Under the pieces are notes generated by a model. It was not told the origin of the DNA, searched no databases, and saw only the letters and a list, made by a program, of their open reading frames with translations. The position numbers and the translations under genes were made by a program. A stretch of DNA of 64,000 bases from Paludisphaera rhizosphaerae (lineage in GTDB: Bacteria > Planctomycetota > Planctomycetia > Isosphaerales > Isosphaeraceae). Shown one piece after another: positions 1 through 6,774 of the stretch; the stretch's first letter is position 1, and each line of letters begins with the position of its first letter. The stretch is taken from positions 1 through 64,000 of the forward strand of contig NZ_JAALCR010000015.1 in NCBI RefSeq assembly GCF_011065895.1. The letters run 5' to 3'.

Positions 1-1
1 A

Positions 2-1180
2 CCAGGCCCCCTCGCGAGTCTCGTCGCCGATGCCCGGAACGGCGTCGGAGCGGACGGCCTCCTGGCTCGGGTCCAACTGCTCGTCTGGCCCGACGCCGTG
101 CCGTACAAGCCTTGCGAGCGCTGGCCCGACCATGAAGCCAAACAGGAGGTCAGGAGGATCTTCCGCAAGATCGCCGAGGCCGACTACTCGTCTCGCGGCG
201 GCCACGTCGACCAGTTCGGCGGCCCCCCCGCCTTCAGGTTCGACGCCGCAGCCCAGGCAATCTTCGACTCCTGGTTCGAGGCCCTGGAGGTCCGGCTTCG
301 GAGCGGGGATATCGAAGATCCGGCGCTGAAGTCGGCCCTCAGCAAGTACCGCAGCCTGGTCCCGTCGCTGGCGTTGGTTTACCACCTGGTATCCCACGTC
401 GACTCCGAGAAGATCCCGCCCGTCGACGTCGCCGCCGTCGAATCCGCGATCGGCTGGGCGGTTTACCTGGAAGCCCATGCTCGTCGCGTCTATGGCTGCT
501 CCGGCGGCGCGTCGGTTTCGCCGGGAGCCAGGCTGGCCCGTCGCCTTTCGGAGCTCCCCGCCGGCTTCACGCGCCGGGACCTGCAGCGCAAGGGCTGGTC
601 CGGCCTGCGGGGGCCGGAGGAGCTTGACAGAGCGATCCATGCCGCCTGCGAACGGCGTTGGATTCTCGCCTATCAGGCGGAATCGGGGACAGGAGGAGGC
701 CGGCCGACCGTCCGCTACTGGCGCAACCCGCTCGAGTCGGTCTCCGCGGCATCGGCGGGCCCCCTGTTGGTCGCCTCCGACTTAGTCGGGGTCATGGCCG
801 AGTGGGCAGCAGCCTCCGACGACCGGTCGGCCCAGATCACTCCGAAGGCAGCCGGCCTCTACCAGCTGCAGGCCTCCTCAGCCAAGTGCCATCAGGTTCA
901 CCACGATTTCCCGCTTGGGATGCCCGAGACCGAGCTACTTGCGTTGCTCGCCGATATGGAGGCCGAGTCGCGACGGCTCGGCCCTCGTGACGTGCAGGCG
1001 GAACTGGCTGAGGTCCGACGACGGGGGGACGCCGCTTTCGCCGCCGCCTGCGCCGAGGCCGAGGCCCGAATGGACGCCCTGAAGGCGGCGGCGGTCGCCA
1101 GCGCGGCCGCTGGCGTCGTCGTCGTCTGCCCGCCGCCTCCTCCGCCACCGCCCCCTCCGGCACCCGTTCCCGTCGTTTGA
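2..1180 (+). CDS. DUF3987 (YfjI-type) primase/helicase-like protein, 5' truncated by the window
   Basis: The reading frame is open from the first base, so the start and the presumed nucleotide-binding core lie outside the window. The visible about 390 residues match the C-terminal half of DUF3987 proteins: a segment with G-A-D-G-L-L-A-R followed by V-W-P-D, then a helical block around SALSKYRSLVPSLALVYHL and a conserved helix ending YLEAHARRVYG. DUF3987 proteins are common in phages and integrative elements, where they sit in the replication slot beside integrase genes, as here. The C-terminus is odd: an Ala/Glu-rich helix followed by a run of about ten prolines (codons near 1129-1165). The role in element DNA replication is inferred from family and context. 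Confidence 0.75.
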   Translation, partial: PGPLASLVADARNGVGADGLLARVQLLVWPDAVPYKPCERWPDHEAKQEVRRIFRKIAEADYSSRGGHVDQFGGPPAFRFDAAAQAIFDSWFEALEVRLRSGDIEDPALKSALSKYRSLVPSLALVYHLVSHVDSEKIPPVDVAAVESAIGWAVYLEAHARRVYGCSGGASVSPGARLARRLSELPAGFTRRDLQRKGWSGLRGPEELDRAIHAACERRWILAYQAESGTGGGRPTVRYWRNPLESVSAASAGPLLVASDLVGVMAEWAAASDDRSAQITPKAAGLYQLQASSAKCHQVHHDFPLGMPETELLALLADMEAESRRLGPRDVQAELAEVRRRGDAAFAAACAEAEARMDALKAAAVASAAAGVVVVCPPPPPPPPPPAPVPVV

Positions 1181-1238
1181 CCCTCTTCACGTTCTCGGGC
1201 CGCCCGAAGGCGGCCCACCTCTAGGAAGGAGCAACAAG

Positions 1239-1556
1239 ATGAGCCCGTCCGAAGCCTATGAAGCTGAAGCCGCCGTGGTCTGGCGCCGCGTCGTCGACGA
1301 GATCTCCACGCGCTACCCCGACGTCGAAATCTACGCCGGGATCGACGATCACAATGGCGTAAAGGGTTACGCCCGCATTATTTACCGCTCCGGACCGACG
1401 CCGATCCGGTCCGAAGTCGAGGTCGGTTGCGGCTGCACTCGGGACTGGATGGTCCGGATCATGACCAAGGCCGTCGAGGATCTGCGGCGGCAGCCTATCG
1501 AGGTTCAGCCTCCCACGACCTCGACCAAGGCGATCCGCCGGCAACAACCCTTCTGA
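1239..1556 (+). CDS. Small hypothetical protein of the island
   Basis: This 105-residue protein has an excellent ribosome-binding site (AGGAAGGAG at 1223-1231, 7 nt before the ATG), which supports real translation. It has no signal peptide or membrane segment. The N-terminal half is predicted mixed alpha/beta with acidic surface residues; a G-C-G-C segment lies near residue 65, and the C-terminus is basic and Thr/Gln-rich. I do not recognise a family. It lies between the DUF3987 protein and the HNH endonuclease on the same strand, so it is probably part of the element's early or replication operon, but no function can be assigned. Confidence 0.6.
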   Translation: MSPSEAYEAEAAVVWRRVVDEISTRYPDVEIYAGIDDHNGVKGYARIIYRSGPTPIRSEVEVGCGCTRDWMVRIMTKAVEDLRRQPIEVQPPTTSTKAIRRQQPF

Positions 1557-1618
1557 TCTGCTCCGAGTTCCCAGCCGCCCCAGGACGGGGCGGCCCCTAC
1601 CGCACGGAGGCTATCCCA

Positions 1619-2164
1619 GTGATTTCCACGACTCGACTCCTGCCCACGACGTTCACCTTCCCCAAGCCCGCCGACGTCGAGACCTGGAAGCCGATCCCAT
1701 CGGCCCCCGGCTACAGCGCCAGCAGCGAGGGCCAAATCCGCAATGACAAGAGCGGCCGCCTGCTCAAGCAGACCCTCCGAAAGGACGGGTACGTGCATCT
1801 CGGCCTGCGGGTCGATGGAGTCACGCGCCTGGTCCTGGTCCATCGGGCCGTCGCCGAGGCGTTCATCGGCCCCTGCCCGGAGCGTCAGGAGGTGGATCAT
1901 CACAACGGCAACAAGGCCAACAACCGGCCCGACAATCTCAGCTACTGCACCCACAAGACCAACTTGAGACGGGCCGCCGCTCGGGGGCAACTCGCCCGTG
2001 GCGCCGAGAACCCTCGGTCCAAGCTGACCCCGGATGCCGCCCGGGAGATCAAGGCCGCCGCGATCTCTCCCGGCGACCTCACCAGGTTCGCCAACAAGTA
2101 CGGGGTCACGGTTACGGCCGTCCGGGCTGTGAGGGCCAATAAGACCTGGGCCTGGGTGGGTTGA
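1619..2164 (+). CDS. NUMOD4/HNH homing-type endonuclease
   Basis: A 181-residue protein starting at a GTG with GGAGG at 1606-1610. An upstream extension of the frame to 1427 overlaps the preceding gene and lacks a ribosome site, so I prefer 1619. Residues about 20-65 carry the NUMOD4 pattern (E-T-W-K-P-I-P, then G-Y-S-A-S-S-E-G-Q-I-R-N), and residues about 74-110 carry an HNH_3-type nuclease core (VHRAVAEAF, then DHHNGNKANNRPDNL). The C-terminal 60 residues contain a helix-turn-helix-like segment (KLTPDAAREIK), typical of DNA-binding tails in this group. Such free-standing HNH proteins occur in phages and islands as homing or packaging-associated nucleases; which role applies here is not determinable. 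Confidence 0.85.
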   Translation: MISTTRLLPTTFTFPKPADVETWKPIPSAPGYSASSEGQIRNDKSGRLLKQTLRKDGYVHLGLRVDGVTRLVLVHRAVAEAFIGPCPERQEVDHHNGNKANNRPDNLSYCTHKTNLRRAAARGQLARGAENPRSKLTPDAAREIKAAAISPGDLTRFANKYGVTVTAVRAVRANKTWAWVG

Positions 2165-2180
2165 TCCAGCTGTCATTTTC

Positions 2181-2202
2181 CCCCCGGCAATCGGGCCGGG
2201 GG
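2181..2202 (+). terminator. GC-rich hairpin behind the HNH gene
   Basis: An 8-bp perfect stem (CCCCCGGC, loop AATCGG, GCCGGGGG) begins 16 nt after the HNH stop codon. There is no T-run behind it on the plus strand, so it may be a weak or Rho-assisted terminator. Confidence 0.5.
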
Positions 2203-2478
2203 ATGATTAGCGGCAATCATCCTAACAGGATCCAAAGGTGAAAGCGCATGGCTTTCAATCCGTTGTTCCTCGGTTGCTGGCTTAGTCGTCAACCTGGCAA
2301 AGCACCAAGGTGACGATGTGAAGTTAGCGTCTTTAAAATTGCTAATGCTCCCGAATTTATATGGACATGACGCCTTAGGAGGTTCAATATCATCGACCGG
2401 TGTTCGCAAACGCCACTTAAAGTGGGTTCGCGGCGGCACTGTTGATTCGCAAGTCGTTTACAAACAGGGGAAAGCATC
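2203..2478. other. AT-richer intergenic stretch without a gene
   Basis: No open frame here has a plausible ribosome site or a recognisable product. The stretch is visibly less GC-rich than the flanking genes, as are the two secreted-protein genes that follow, which suggests a module of different origin inside the island. It probably holds the promoter of the gene at 2479, but I cannot place a convincing -35/-10 pair. Confidence 0.4.
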
Positions 2479-2937
2479 ATGCTTGCAACAACCCGGCCTG
2501 CGATCCTTCAGCACGTATTCGGTTTGGCGCTTGGGCTTGCCGTGGGTACTATGAGCGGCCCCGTCGCGTTGGCCTTCTACCCTGACTGTCCGGGCTCAGT
2601 CGGCGACCTTGATGCTGATACCACTTTCGATGCCACAAATGTTAAGTGTAAAAGTACTGCAAAGCTGACATGTCCTGCTGGGGACGGGGAACAGTGCTGC
2701 TTCTTCTTCAGGACCGCACTCCAGGGTCCTTTCGGTGCGGGCTATCCTATAGAGGACGACAACATCGACTTGTATTGCAATGAGGGGACCGACGCGACAC
2801 CACGCACAATTCGCGAAGTGTCGACCGCGAGAGTTTCCGGCAAATGGGAAGGACGTGTCCACTACTATACGGTCGACTGCACGAGTTACGACAAATCTTG
2901 GGAGTTCTCGGATAGCTCCGAGGTGACCATTCCGTGA
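2479..2937 (+). CDS. Secreted cysteine-rich hypothetical protein of the island
   Basis: A 152-residue protein with a plausible Sec signal peptide (hydrophobic residues about 12-33, ending near A-L-A) and a GGGGAAAG ribosome site just before the ATG. The mature part contains seven cysteines, including one Cys-Cys pair, and is rich in Asp, Thr and Ser, consistent with a small disulfide-bonded exported protein. No known domain is recognised. Base composition is visibly lower in GC than in neighbouring chromosomal genes. It is followed at a short distance (34 nt) by another secreted protein on the same strand, and the two probably form one transcription unit closed by the terminator at 3599-3636. 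Export is inferred; function is unknown. Confidence 0.65.
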   Translation: MLATTRPAILQHVFGLALGLAVGTMSGPVALAFYPDCPGSVGDLDADTTFDATNVKCKSTAKLTCPAGDGEQCCFFFRTALQGPFGAGYPIEDDNIDLYCNEGTDATPRTIREVSTARVSGKWEGRVHYYTVDCTSYDKSWEFSDSSEVTIP

Positions 2938-2971
2938 TCGGATTACGGACAGCAACACAGGAGGTTACACA

Positions 2972-3514
2972 ATGCGTCGATTCTCGAAGTCGTTGATGGT
3001 CACAGTTGCCGTCGGCCTAGTCATGGGGCTGGCGATTCACAGTACAATCCTTGCCGAGAAGCAACCTGCGGCGAAAGCCCTACACCGAAAGGTGACTTTC
3101 GACGTAACCAATTCGAACTCGGAAGAAGGTCGGACGCCTGCCGTGAGCGGCAAGGGGAAATTCCCGATCCGACTCGAGGTCAAGGACATCGGGAAGTCGG
3201 ACCGAGCACGGAGGTTGCAGGTCTTCGTCCAGATTTCTACCCCTGGCGGCGGCAAGCTTGCGTCGAAGGTCGGCGAGACGTTCTTTGTCGATGCCAACCC
3301 AAAGATCATGACGACGGGGCCGGATGAGGATCAAACCGCCCCTTTCGAATGGGACATTCCAATGTTGCCGGGCGACTATGTAGCCCGGGTATTCCTATGC
3401 GATCCTGACACGCCTTATGAAGGTCGAGAGCACGACGAGACTTTCCCAGATCCTGCCCTCTTCCCTGGCGCGCTCAAGGCGGGGAAAGCGGTCCTCGTCC
3501 ACGTGGCTCCTTGA
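2972..3514 (+). CDS. Secreted protein, paralogue of the product of 5612-6172
   Basis: A 180-residue protein with a signal peptide (about residues 1-28, ending L-A) and an AGGAGG-like ribosome site (caggaggtt, 2959-2967). Over about 130 residues it aligns with the protein at 5612-6172. Shared blocks are G-K-G-x-F-P-[IV]-R-L-E, A-R-R-L-Q-V, T-T-x-P-D-x-D, P-G-D-Y-V-A-x-V-F-x-C-D-P-D and F-P-G-x-L. The predicted fold is all-beta, resembling a small Ig- or fibronectin-like exported domain, but I do not recognise a named family. The location is notable: this copy is inside the integrated element by the attachment-site model, while its paralogue is the first gene outside it. It ends at a good terminator. 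Confidence 0.7.
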   Translation: MRRFSKSLMVTVAVGLVMGLAIHSTILAEKQPAAKALHRKVTFDVTNSNSEEGRTPAVSGKGKFPIRLEVKDIGKSDRARRLQVFVQISTPGGGKLASKVGETFFVDANPKIMTTGPDEDQTAPFEWDIPMLPGDYVARVFLCDPDTPYEGREHDETFPDPALFPGALKAGKAVLVHVAP

Positions 3515-3598
3515 TCGACTCTGCGCGGTATACGCTGTACCCGTAGCTTGGTTTTCGGAATCGATCCACAGGACCAACTCGCTAGTGCTGAATCAACA

Positions 3599-3636
3599 GC
3601 CCGGCCCCTCACCACGCGAGGAAGCCGGGCCTTTTC
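3599..3636 (+). terminator. Rho-independent terminator
   Basis: The stem GCCCGGC (3599-3605) pairs with GCCGGGC (3624-3630), with an inner CCTC/GAGG helix, followed by CTTTTC. It closes the two-gene secreted-protein unit. Confidence 0.75.
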
Positions 3637-3758
3637 ATGCGCCGATCCTGTGTCCCGTTCGACGGTGAGGCGAAGCAAATCGTGGGGGCCTGAGCGCGCA
3701 ATCGGGCCGCAGGCAGATAGTTTGGTAATGGAGAGTAATCACCTAGGAGGAGTAAGAG

Positions 3759-4037
3759 GTGGCGAACGACTTGCTACGGATCGAGGACCTGGCCAAACGC
3801 TGGGAGGTGACCATCCGGCAGGCCCGTCGGACTGTATTGGAGGGGGCGGTCCCGATGATCGAGTTGCGTCGGACGGGCCGTAACGTCAGTTGGTCGACGA
3901 CCCGATTCGACGCACGCGATGTTACGGCCTGGGAGGAGGCCCGGAAGAGGGCCAGGACGGCCGAGGTGGTCGAGGGCCCTCCCCCGCGTCGGGGCGTCGT
4001 CACTCGGCCCGCCCGTCGGTTCCTCGGCGACTATTGA
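3759..4037 (+). CDS. Excisionase-like / MerR-type helix-turn-helix DNA-binding protein
   Basis: A 92-residue basic protein starting at GTG, with AGGAGG about 8-10 nt upstream. Residues 5-60 fit a helix-turn-helix excisionase (Xis/AlpA-like, MerR superfamily) pattern: L-L-R-I-E-D-L-A-K-R-W-E-V-T, then I-R-Q-A-R-R, and an R-F-D-A-R-D-V-T-A-W motif typical of the wing/helix 3 region. Known: such small factors direct excision or regulate integrase. The gene converges on the recombinase and its last 38 nt overlap the 3' end of that gene, an arrangement that makes convergent-transcript interference possible. Xis function is inferred from family and position. Confidence 0.7.
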   Translation: MANDLLRIEDLAKRWEVTIRQARRTVLEGAVPMIELRRTGRNVSWSTTRFDARDVTAWEEARKRARTAEVVEGPPPRRGVVTRPARRFLGDY

Positions 4038-5223
4038 CCTTGAGGCGCTGGACCCTCGCCCCTCGCGCCGCCTCCGCCGCCGCCGCGAGGTGGTCCGTCG
4101 AAAGATGCAGGTAAGTCCTCGAGAGCATGGCCACGGACGTCCCCAACATTTCGGCTGCGGTCGCCGACTCCACTCCTCGTTCAATCAATCGGGTCGCGGC
4201 CAGATGCCGAAGCTGGTAGGCCCGTAACCTTCCCACCCCCTCCGCCGGGATCCGCCAGCCGGCCGCGATCGCGGCCCTCCGTAGATCCTTACCCGAGCAG
4301 ACCAACCGGTTCGACGTCCAGGGCCGGCCGCCCAGCGACGTAAATATCAGGTCCCCCGGCTCGGGTTGAACTCGGTCGAACAACCTTCGCAATGGGCGGA
4401 GCAGGGCGGGCCCCAGGACGATCCTCCTGGCCTTGCCGGTCTTCCCGGAGTTCTTCCACTTCCTACGGACCAACAGCCCGTAGGAGGCTCCGGAAGGCGT
4501 TTTGCCGACCGACCAGGCCACCTCTCCCCAGGTCGCGGTCGCGATCTCCGAGGGCCTGGCCCCGGTCGCCGCGATCAGACGCTGGAGGAGCAGGTAGTTG
4601 CGACGTTCAGGGCTTGTCGCCGTGGACCTGAGGTAGCGCAGCCAGTCGGCGACGGTTTTGACTGGCGGGATCTCGACCTCCGGCTCGACGACTTTGGGGC
4701 CACTGTAGTCTTCGAATGGGAACGACCGAATCAGGCCCGTCCTCTTGGCCCAGCGCCACGCGGTTTTGACCCGCCGGACGGCCGTCCCGACGTAGGAGGT
4801 CGAGGCCGGGCCGCGACCGTTGGGAGCGCCTCGACGAAGCCATTGCTCGGCGACCGACCGGAGATCTTGTTCCCTGGCCTGGTCCGCGAGCAAGTCCCCG
4901 AACTTGGCTCCGCACGCCCGGAATCCACAAGCCGTCGTCAGTAAGCGCGTCGTGACGTCGAGGGTGACCGAGTCCATCGTCCCGACCGCGACCCGCTCCT
5001 GACAGTCGCCGAGGTACGCGTCGAACAGGTCGGCGACCGACGGCCCCCGAGAGACCGCCGCAAGCCCCTCCTCGATCCGTTTGACCTCGGCCTCGTACCA
5101 GGTCCAGGCCGCCGCCCGTTCTTTGGGGCCAATCTCTCGAGGGGCGGTCAACTTGCTCCCCTGAATGTTGGCCGCCCACCTCGATCGAGCCGTCCACCAG
5201 TAGGGTCCTCCAGGTCTCGCCAT
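4000..5223 (-). CDS. int: Tyrosine recombinase (integrase)
   Basis: A 407-residue site-specific recombinase. The N-terminal about 180 residues form the arm and SAM-like core-binding domain. The catalytic domain shows the first Arg in A-A-T-G-A-R-P-S-E-I, a basic beta-hairpin (R-R-K-W-K-N-S-G-K), the Y-Q-L-R-H-L-A-A-T-R box and the nucleophile Tyr in L-S-R-T-Y-L-H-L-S. In the box the first position of the usual H-x-x-R motif is Tyr, a substitution also found in other active integrases. The gene starts 18 nt from a tandem repeat and 79 nt from the tRNA-Arg fragment, the standard arrangement of an integrase beside its att site. Its role is integration and excision of the island to the left. Confidence 0.92.
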   Translation of the reverse strand: MARPGGPYWWTARSRWAANIQGSKLTAPREIGPKERAAAWTWYEAEVKRIEEGLAAVSRGPSVADLFDAYLGDCQERVAVGTMDSVTLDVTTRLLTTACGFRACGAKFGDLLADQAREQDLRSVAEQWLRRGAPNGRGPASTSYVGTAVRRVKTAWRWAKRTGLIRSFPFEDYSGPKVVEPEVEIPPVKTVADWLRYLRSTATSPERRNYLLLQRLIAATGARPSEIATATWGEVAWSVGKTPSGASYGLLVRRKWKNSGKTGKARRIVLGPALLRPLRRLFDRVQPEPGDLIFTSLGGRPWTSNRLVCSGKDLRRAAIAAGWRIPAEGVGRLRAYQLRHLAATRLIERGVESATAAEMLGTSVAMLSRTYLHLSTDHLAAAAEAARGARVQRLKVNSRRGTDGRAE

Positions 5224-5240
5224 GTTATCTATCTTTCCAG

Positions 5241-5266
5241 GAATTCAGGAACAGAATTCAGGAACA
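5241..5266 (+). repeat. Perfect 13-bp tandem duplication upstream of int
   Basis: GAATTCAGGAACA occurs twice back to back (5241-5253 and 5254-5266), immediately upstream of the integrase start. Short direct repeats in this place are commonly integrase arm-type or excisionase binding sites; that role is inferred. Confidence 0.6.
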
Positions 5267-5277
5267 GACAGTCTGTT
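5263..5277. promoter_or_regulatory. Palindrome between int and the attachment site
   Basis: AACAGAC-A-GTCTGTT is a perfect inverted repeat with one central base and overlaps the end of the tandem repeat. It is a candidate operator for integrase autoregulation or an accessory recombination site. Confidence 0.5.
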
Positions 5278-5297
5278 TCCCTGCAAAAACAGCGTAT

Positions 5298-5347
5298 CAC
5301 GCGACCCTCCGAAGGTTGAAGACCAGGTTCGATTCCTGGCGAGGGCA
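5298..5347 (+). other. Displaced 3' fragment of tRNA-Arg(CCG), element border (att site)
   Basis: The stretch folds as a tRNA anticodon arm (CGACC, loop CTCCGAA, GGTTG), a T-arm (CCAGG, TTCGATT, CCTGG) and the acceptor 3' strand CGAGGGC with A after it. The loop gives anticodon CCG (Arg). No D-arm or 5' acceptor strand is present upstream, so it is a fragment, not a tRNA gene. Its orientation places the element on its left, in agreement with the adjacent integrase. Confidence 0.75.
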
Positions 5348-5398
5348 TGGGCGCACTCGCGCCCGGATTGCAGACGTCCCCGGGGTGTGACGGATTCG

Positions 5399-5448
5399 CA
5401 CGCGACTTTGCGAAGGTCGTAGACCAGGTTCGACTCCTGGCGAGGACG
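5399..5448 (+). other. Second tRNA-Arg-like 3' fragment (anticodon GCG)
   Basis: This repeats the previous fragment exactly 101 bp downstream, with 42 of 49 positions identical from CACGCGAC onward. It again forms an anticodon arm (CGACT, loop TTGCGAA, GGTCG) and a T-arm (CCAGG, TTCGACT, CCTGG), but with anticodon GCG. D-arm and 5' acceptor are missing. It is probably the scar of another integration event or an older element border. Confidence 0.65.
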
Positions 5449-5611
5449 CTTTCCTGGGCAGCGAAATCGCCGCATGGTGTTCGTCACGGGAGGTCGTCGG
5501 ACTGTGTCTTCGCGTTCTCACCTCGTTCGATTTGACGCTTGACCTCGGCTGCGACGCGAATCATCCTTGGGGGCGGCTGAACCGTCCCTATCAAGAGGAG
5601 AGGGGTGTCCC

Positions 5612-6172
5612 TTGCCGATCCGTCCTGCGATCCTGTTCGTGGTTGGCCTGATCTTAGTTCCGATCGTGGTTGATGGTCAGGACGGGGATAAAAAGCCTCC
5701 GCCGCAACGCAAGGTCTACAGCCGTCACGTCGATCTCAAATTCAGGAATTCGCCAGGCGATTTGGCTCCACACGCCGTCACCGGCAAGGGGGGATTCCCC
5801 GTTCGCCTTGAGATTAACGACGAAGGTCGTTCGCCGGCAGCCCGCCGACTTCAGGTTCTCGTGACCGTCTTCAAGAAGGCCGATCCCACGCCCCTCAGAG
5901 CCAAGACTGGTGAGCGGATTCTGATCAAGGCCGACCCCCGCATCCTGACGACGCCCCCAGATCAGGACAGAAAGCATTCATTCGACCTCGACCTCCCCCT
6001 ACCTCCAGGCGACTATGTCGCCCACGTCTTCATCTGCGATCCGGACCGACCTTATCGCGGTGGGAGAACCCATAAGACTTTTCCTGCCCCGGAGGAATTT
6101 CCGGGTGAGCTTCTGCACGCTACGTCGGTTGTGCTTCACGTCGACCCCGCCGACGAAGCGGCAAAGAAGTAA
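5612..6172 (+). CDS. Secreted protein, chromosomal paralogue of the product of 2972-3514
   Basis: A 186-residue exported protein starting at TTG (5612), chosen because AAGAGGAGAGGGG lies just upstream and a hydrophobic signal segment begins directly after it. An upstream in-frame TTG at 5567 has no ribosome site. The mature part shares with the island protein the blocks G-K-G-G-F-P-V-R-L-E, A-R-R-L-Q-V, T-T-P-P-D-Q-D, P-P-G-D-Y-V-A-H-V-F-I-C-D-P-D and F-P-G-E-L, and ends in a short Lys/Ala-rich tail. It is the first gene to the right of the second tRNA fragment. The beta-rich sequence suggests a small exported binding domain; the family and ligand are unknown. Confidence 0.75.
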   Translation: MPIRPAILFVVGLILVPIVVDGQDGDKKPPPQRKVYSRHVDLKFRNSPGDLAPHAVTGKGGFPVRLEINDEGRSPAARRLQVLVTVFKKADPTPLRAKTGERILIKADPRILTTPPDQDRKHSFDLDLPLPPGDYVAHVFICDPDRPYRGGRTHKTFPAPEEFPGELLHATSVVLHVDPADEAAKK

Positions 6173-6195
6173 CGACCTCCTTCAGCGGACGAGCC

Positions 6196-6687
6196 ATGCC
6201 GACGCCCAGGCTCGAACGAGTGGTCTCCGGCGGCCAGACCGGCGTCGACCAGGCCGCCCTGCGCGCGGCGAAGGCGGCTGGGTTGGCGACGGGGGGTTGG
6301 ATGCCGCTGGGCTTCCTCACGGAGGATGGACGCCGACCTGACATGGCGGACGCATACGGGATGAAGGCGGCGCGGACGCCGGATTCGCCGACACGGACGC
6401 GGATGAATGCGAAGGACTCCTCGGCCACGATCTGGCTGGGGCCGACGGGCTGCGCCGGGTGGGTGGCCACGGCGGCGGCGGTTCGTCGATATGGAAGGCC
6501 GATGCTCGTGGTCGAGCCCGGGGTGACGACGCCGAGGATGGTCGCCGACTTCCTGACAGCGAATCGCGTCCGGACTCTGAACATCGCCGGGCCTCGGGAG
6601 TCCACGAGTCCCGGCATCGGCGAGCGAGCCGAGGCGTTCCTGGCGCGACTGTTCCGGATGCTCGCCCAAGAGCCGACGTCGCTCTGA
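6196..6687 (+). CDS. Putative molybdenum carrier / SLOG-like Rossmann protein
   Basis: A 163-residue soluble protein with the N-terminal signature V-S-G-G-Q-T-G-V-D-Q-A-A-L-R-A-A, which characterises the putative molybdenum-carrier family (related to YpsA/DprA-like SLOG Rossmann folds). Further family marks are G-G-W-M-P-L-G-F, an N-A-K-D-S-S-A-T-I-W segment, and a C-terminal N-I-A-G-P-R-E-S-x-x-P-G-I block near a conserved glycine loop. Length is normal for the family. The molybdenum assignment comes from homologues and is not proven in general; a nucleotide-like ligand is an alternative. The molybdopterin genes of this window are far away (43706-46073), so context adds little. Confidence 0.8.
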   Translation: MPTPRLERVVSGGQTGVDQAALRAAKAAGLATGGWMPLGFLTEDGRRPDMADAYGMKAARTPDSPTRTRMNAKDSSATIWLGPTGCAGWVATAAAVRRYGRPMLVVEPGVTTPRMVADFLTANRVRTLNIAGPRESTSPGIGERAEAFLARLFRMLAQEPTSL

Positions 6688-6774
6688 CGCATCATGTCGC
6701 ATATCCGAGTCCGACGCAGGCTGGTATCCTGTCGAGTACACGCAATCTCGATGACGATCCGGCGAAGGACTCAC

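Larger units (their letters stand above)
1..5347. mobile_element. Right-hand part of a tRNA-Arg-integrated genomic island
   Basis: Seen: a replication-type DUF3987 protein, an HNH endonuclease, an excisionase-like HTH protein and a tyrosine recombinase are packed together and end at a 3' fragment of tRNA-Arg (5302-5347). Known: integrative elements that target tRNA genes carry the integrase beside one attachment site and leave a displaced tRNA 3' end at the distal border. Inference: the element extends to the left beyond the window, where the reconstituted tRNA-Arg should lie. No capsid, terminase or conjugation genes are visible in this part, so a phage satellite or a small integrative island are both possible. 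Confidence 0.7.

Noticed and set aside
5298-5448. Complete tRNA genes
   Set aside because: Both tRNA-Arg-like stretches lack a D-arm and a 5' acceptor strand, so they are fragments only.
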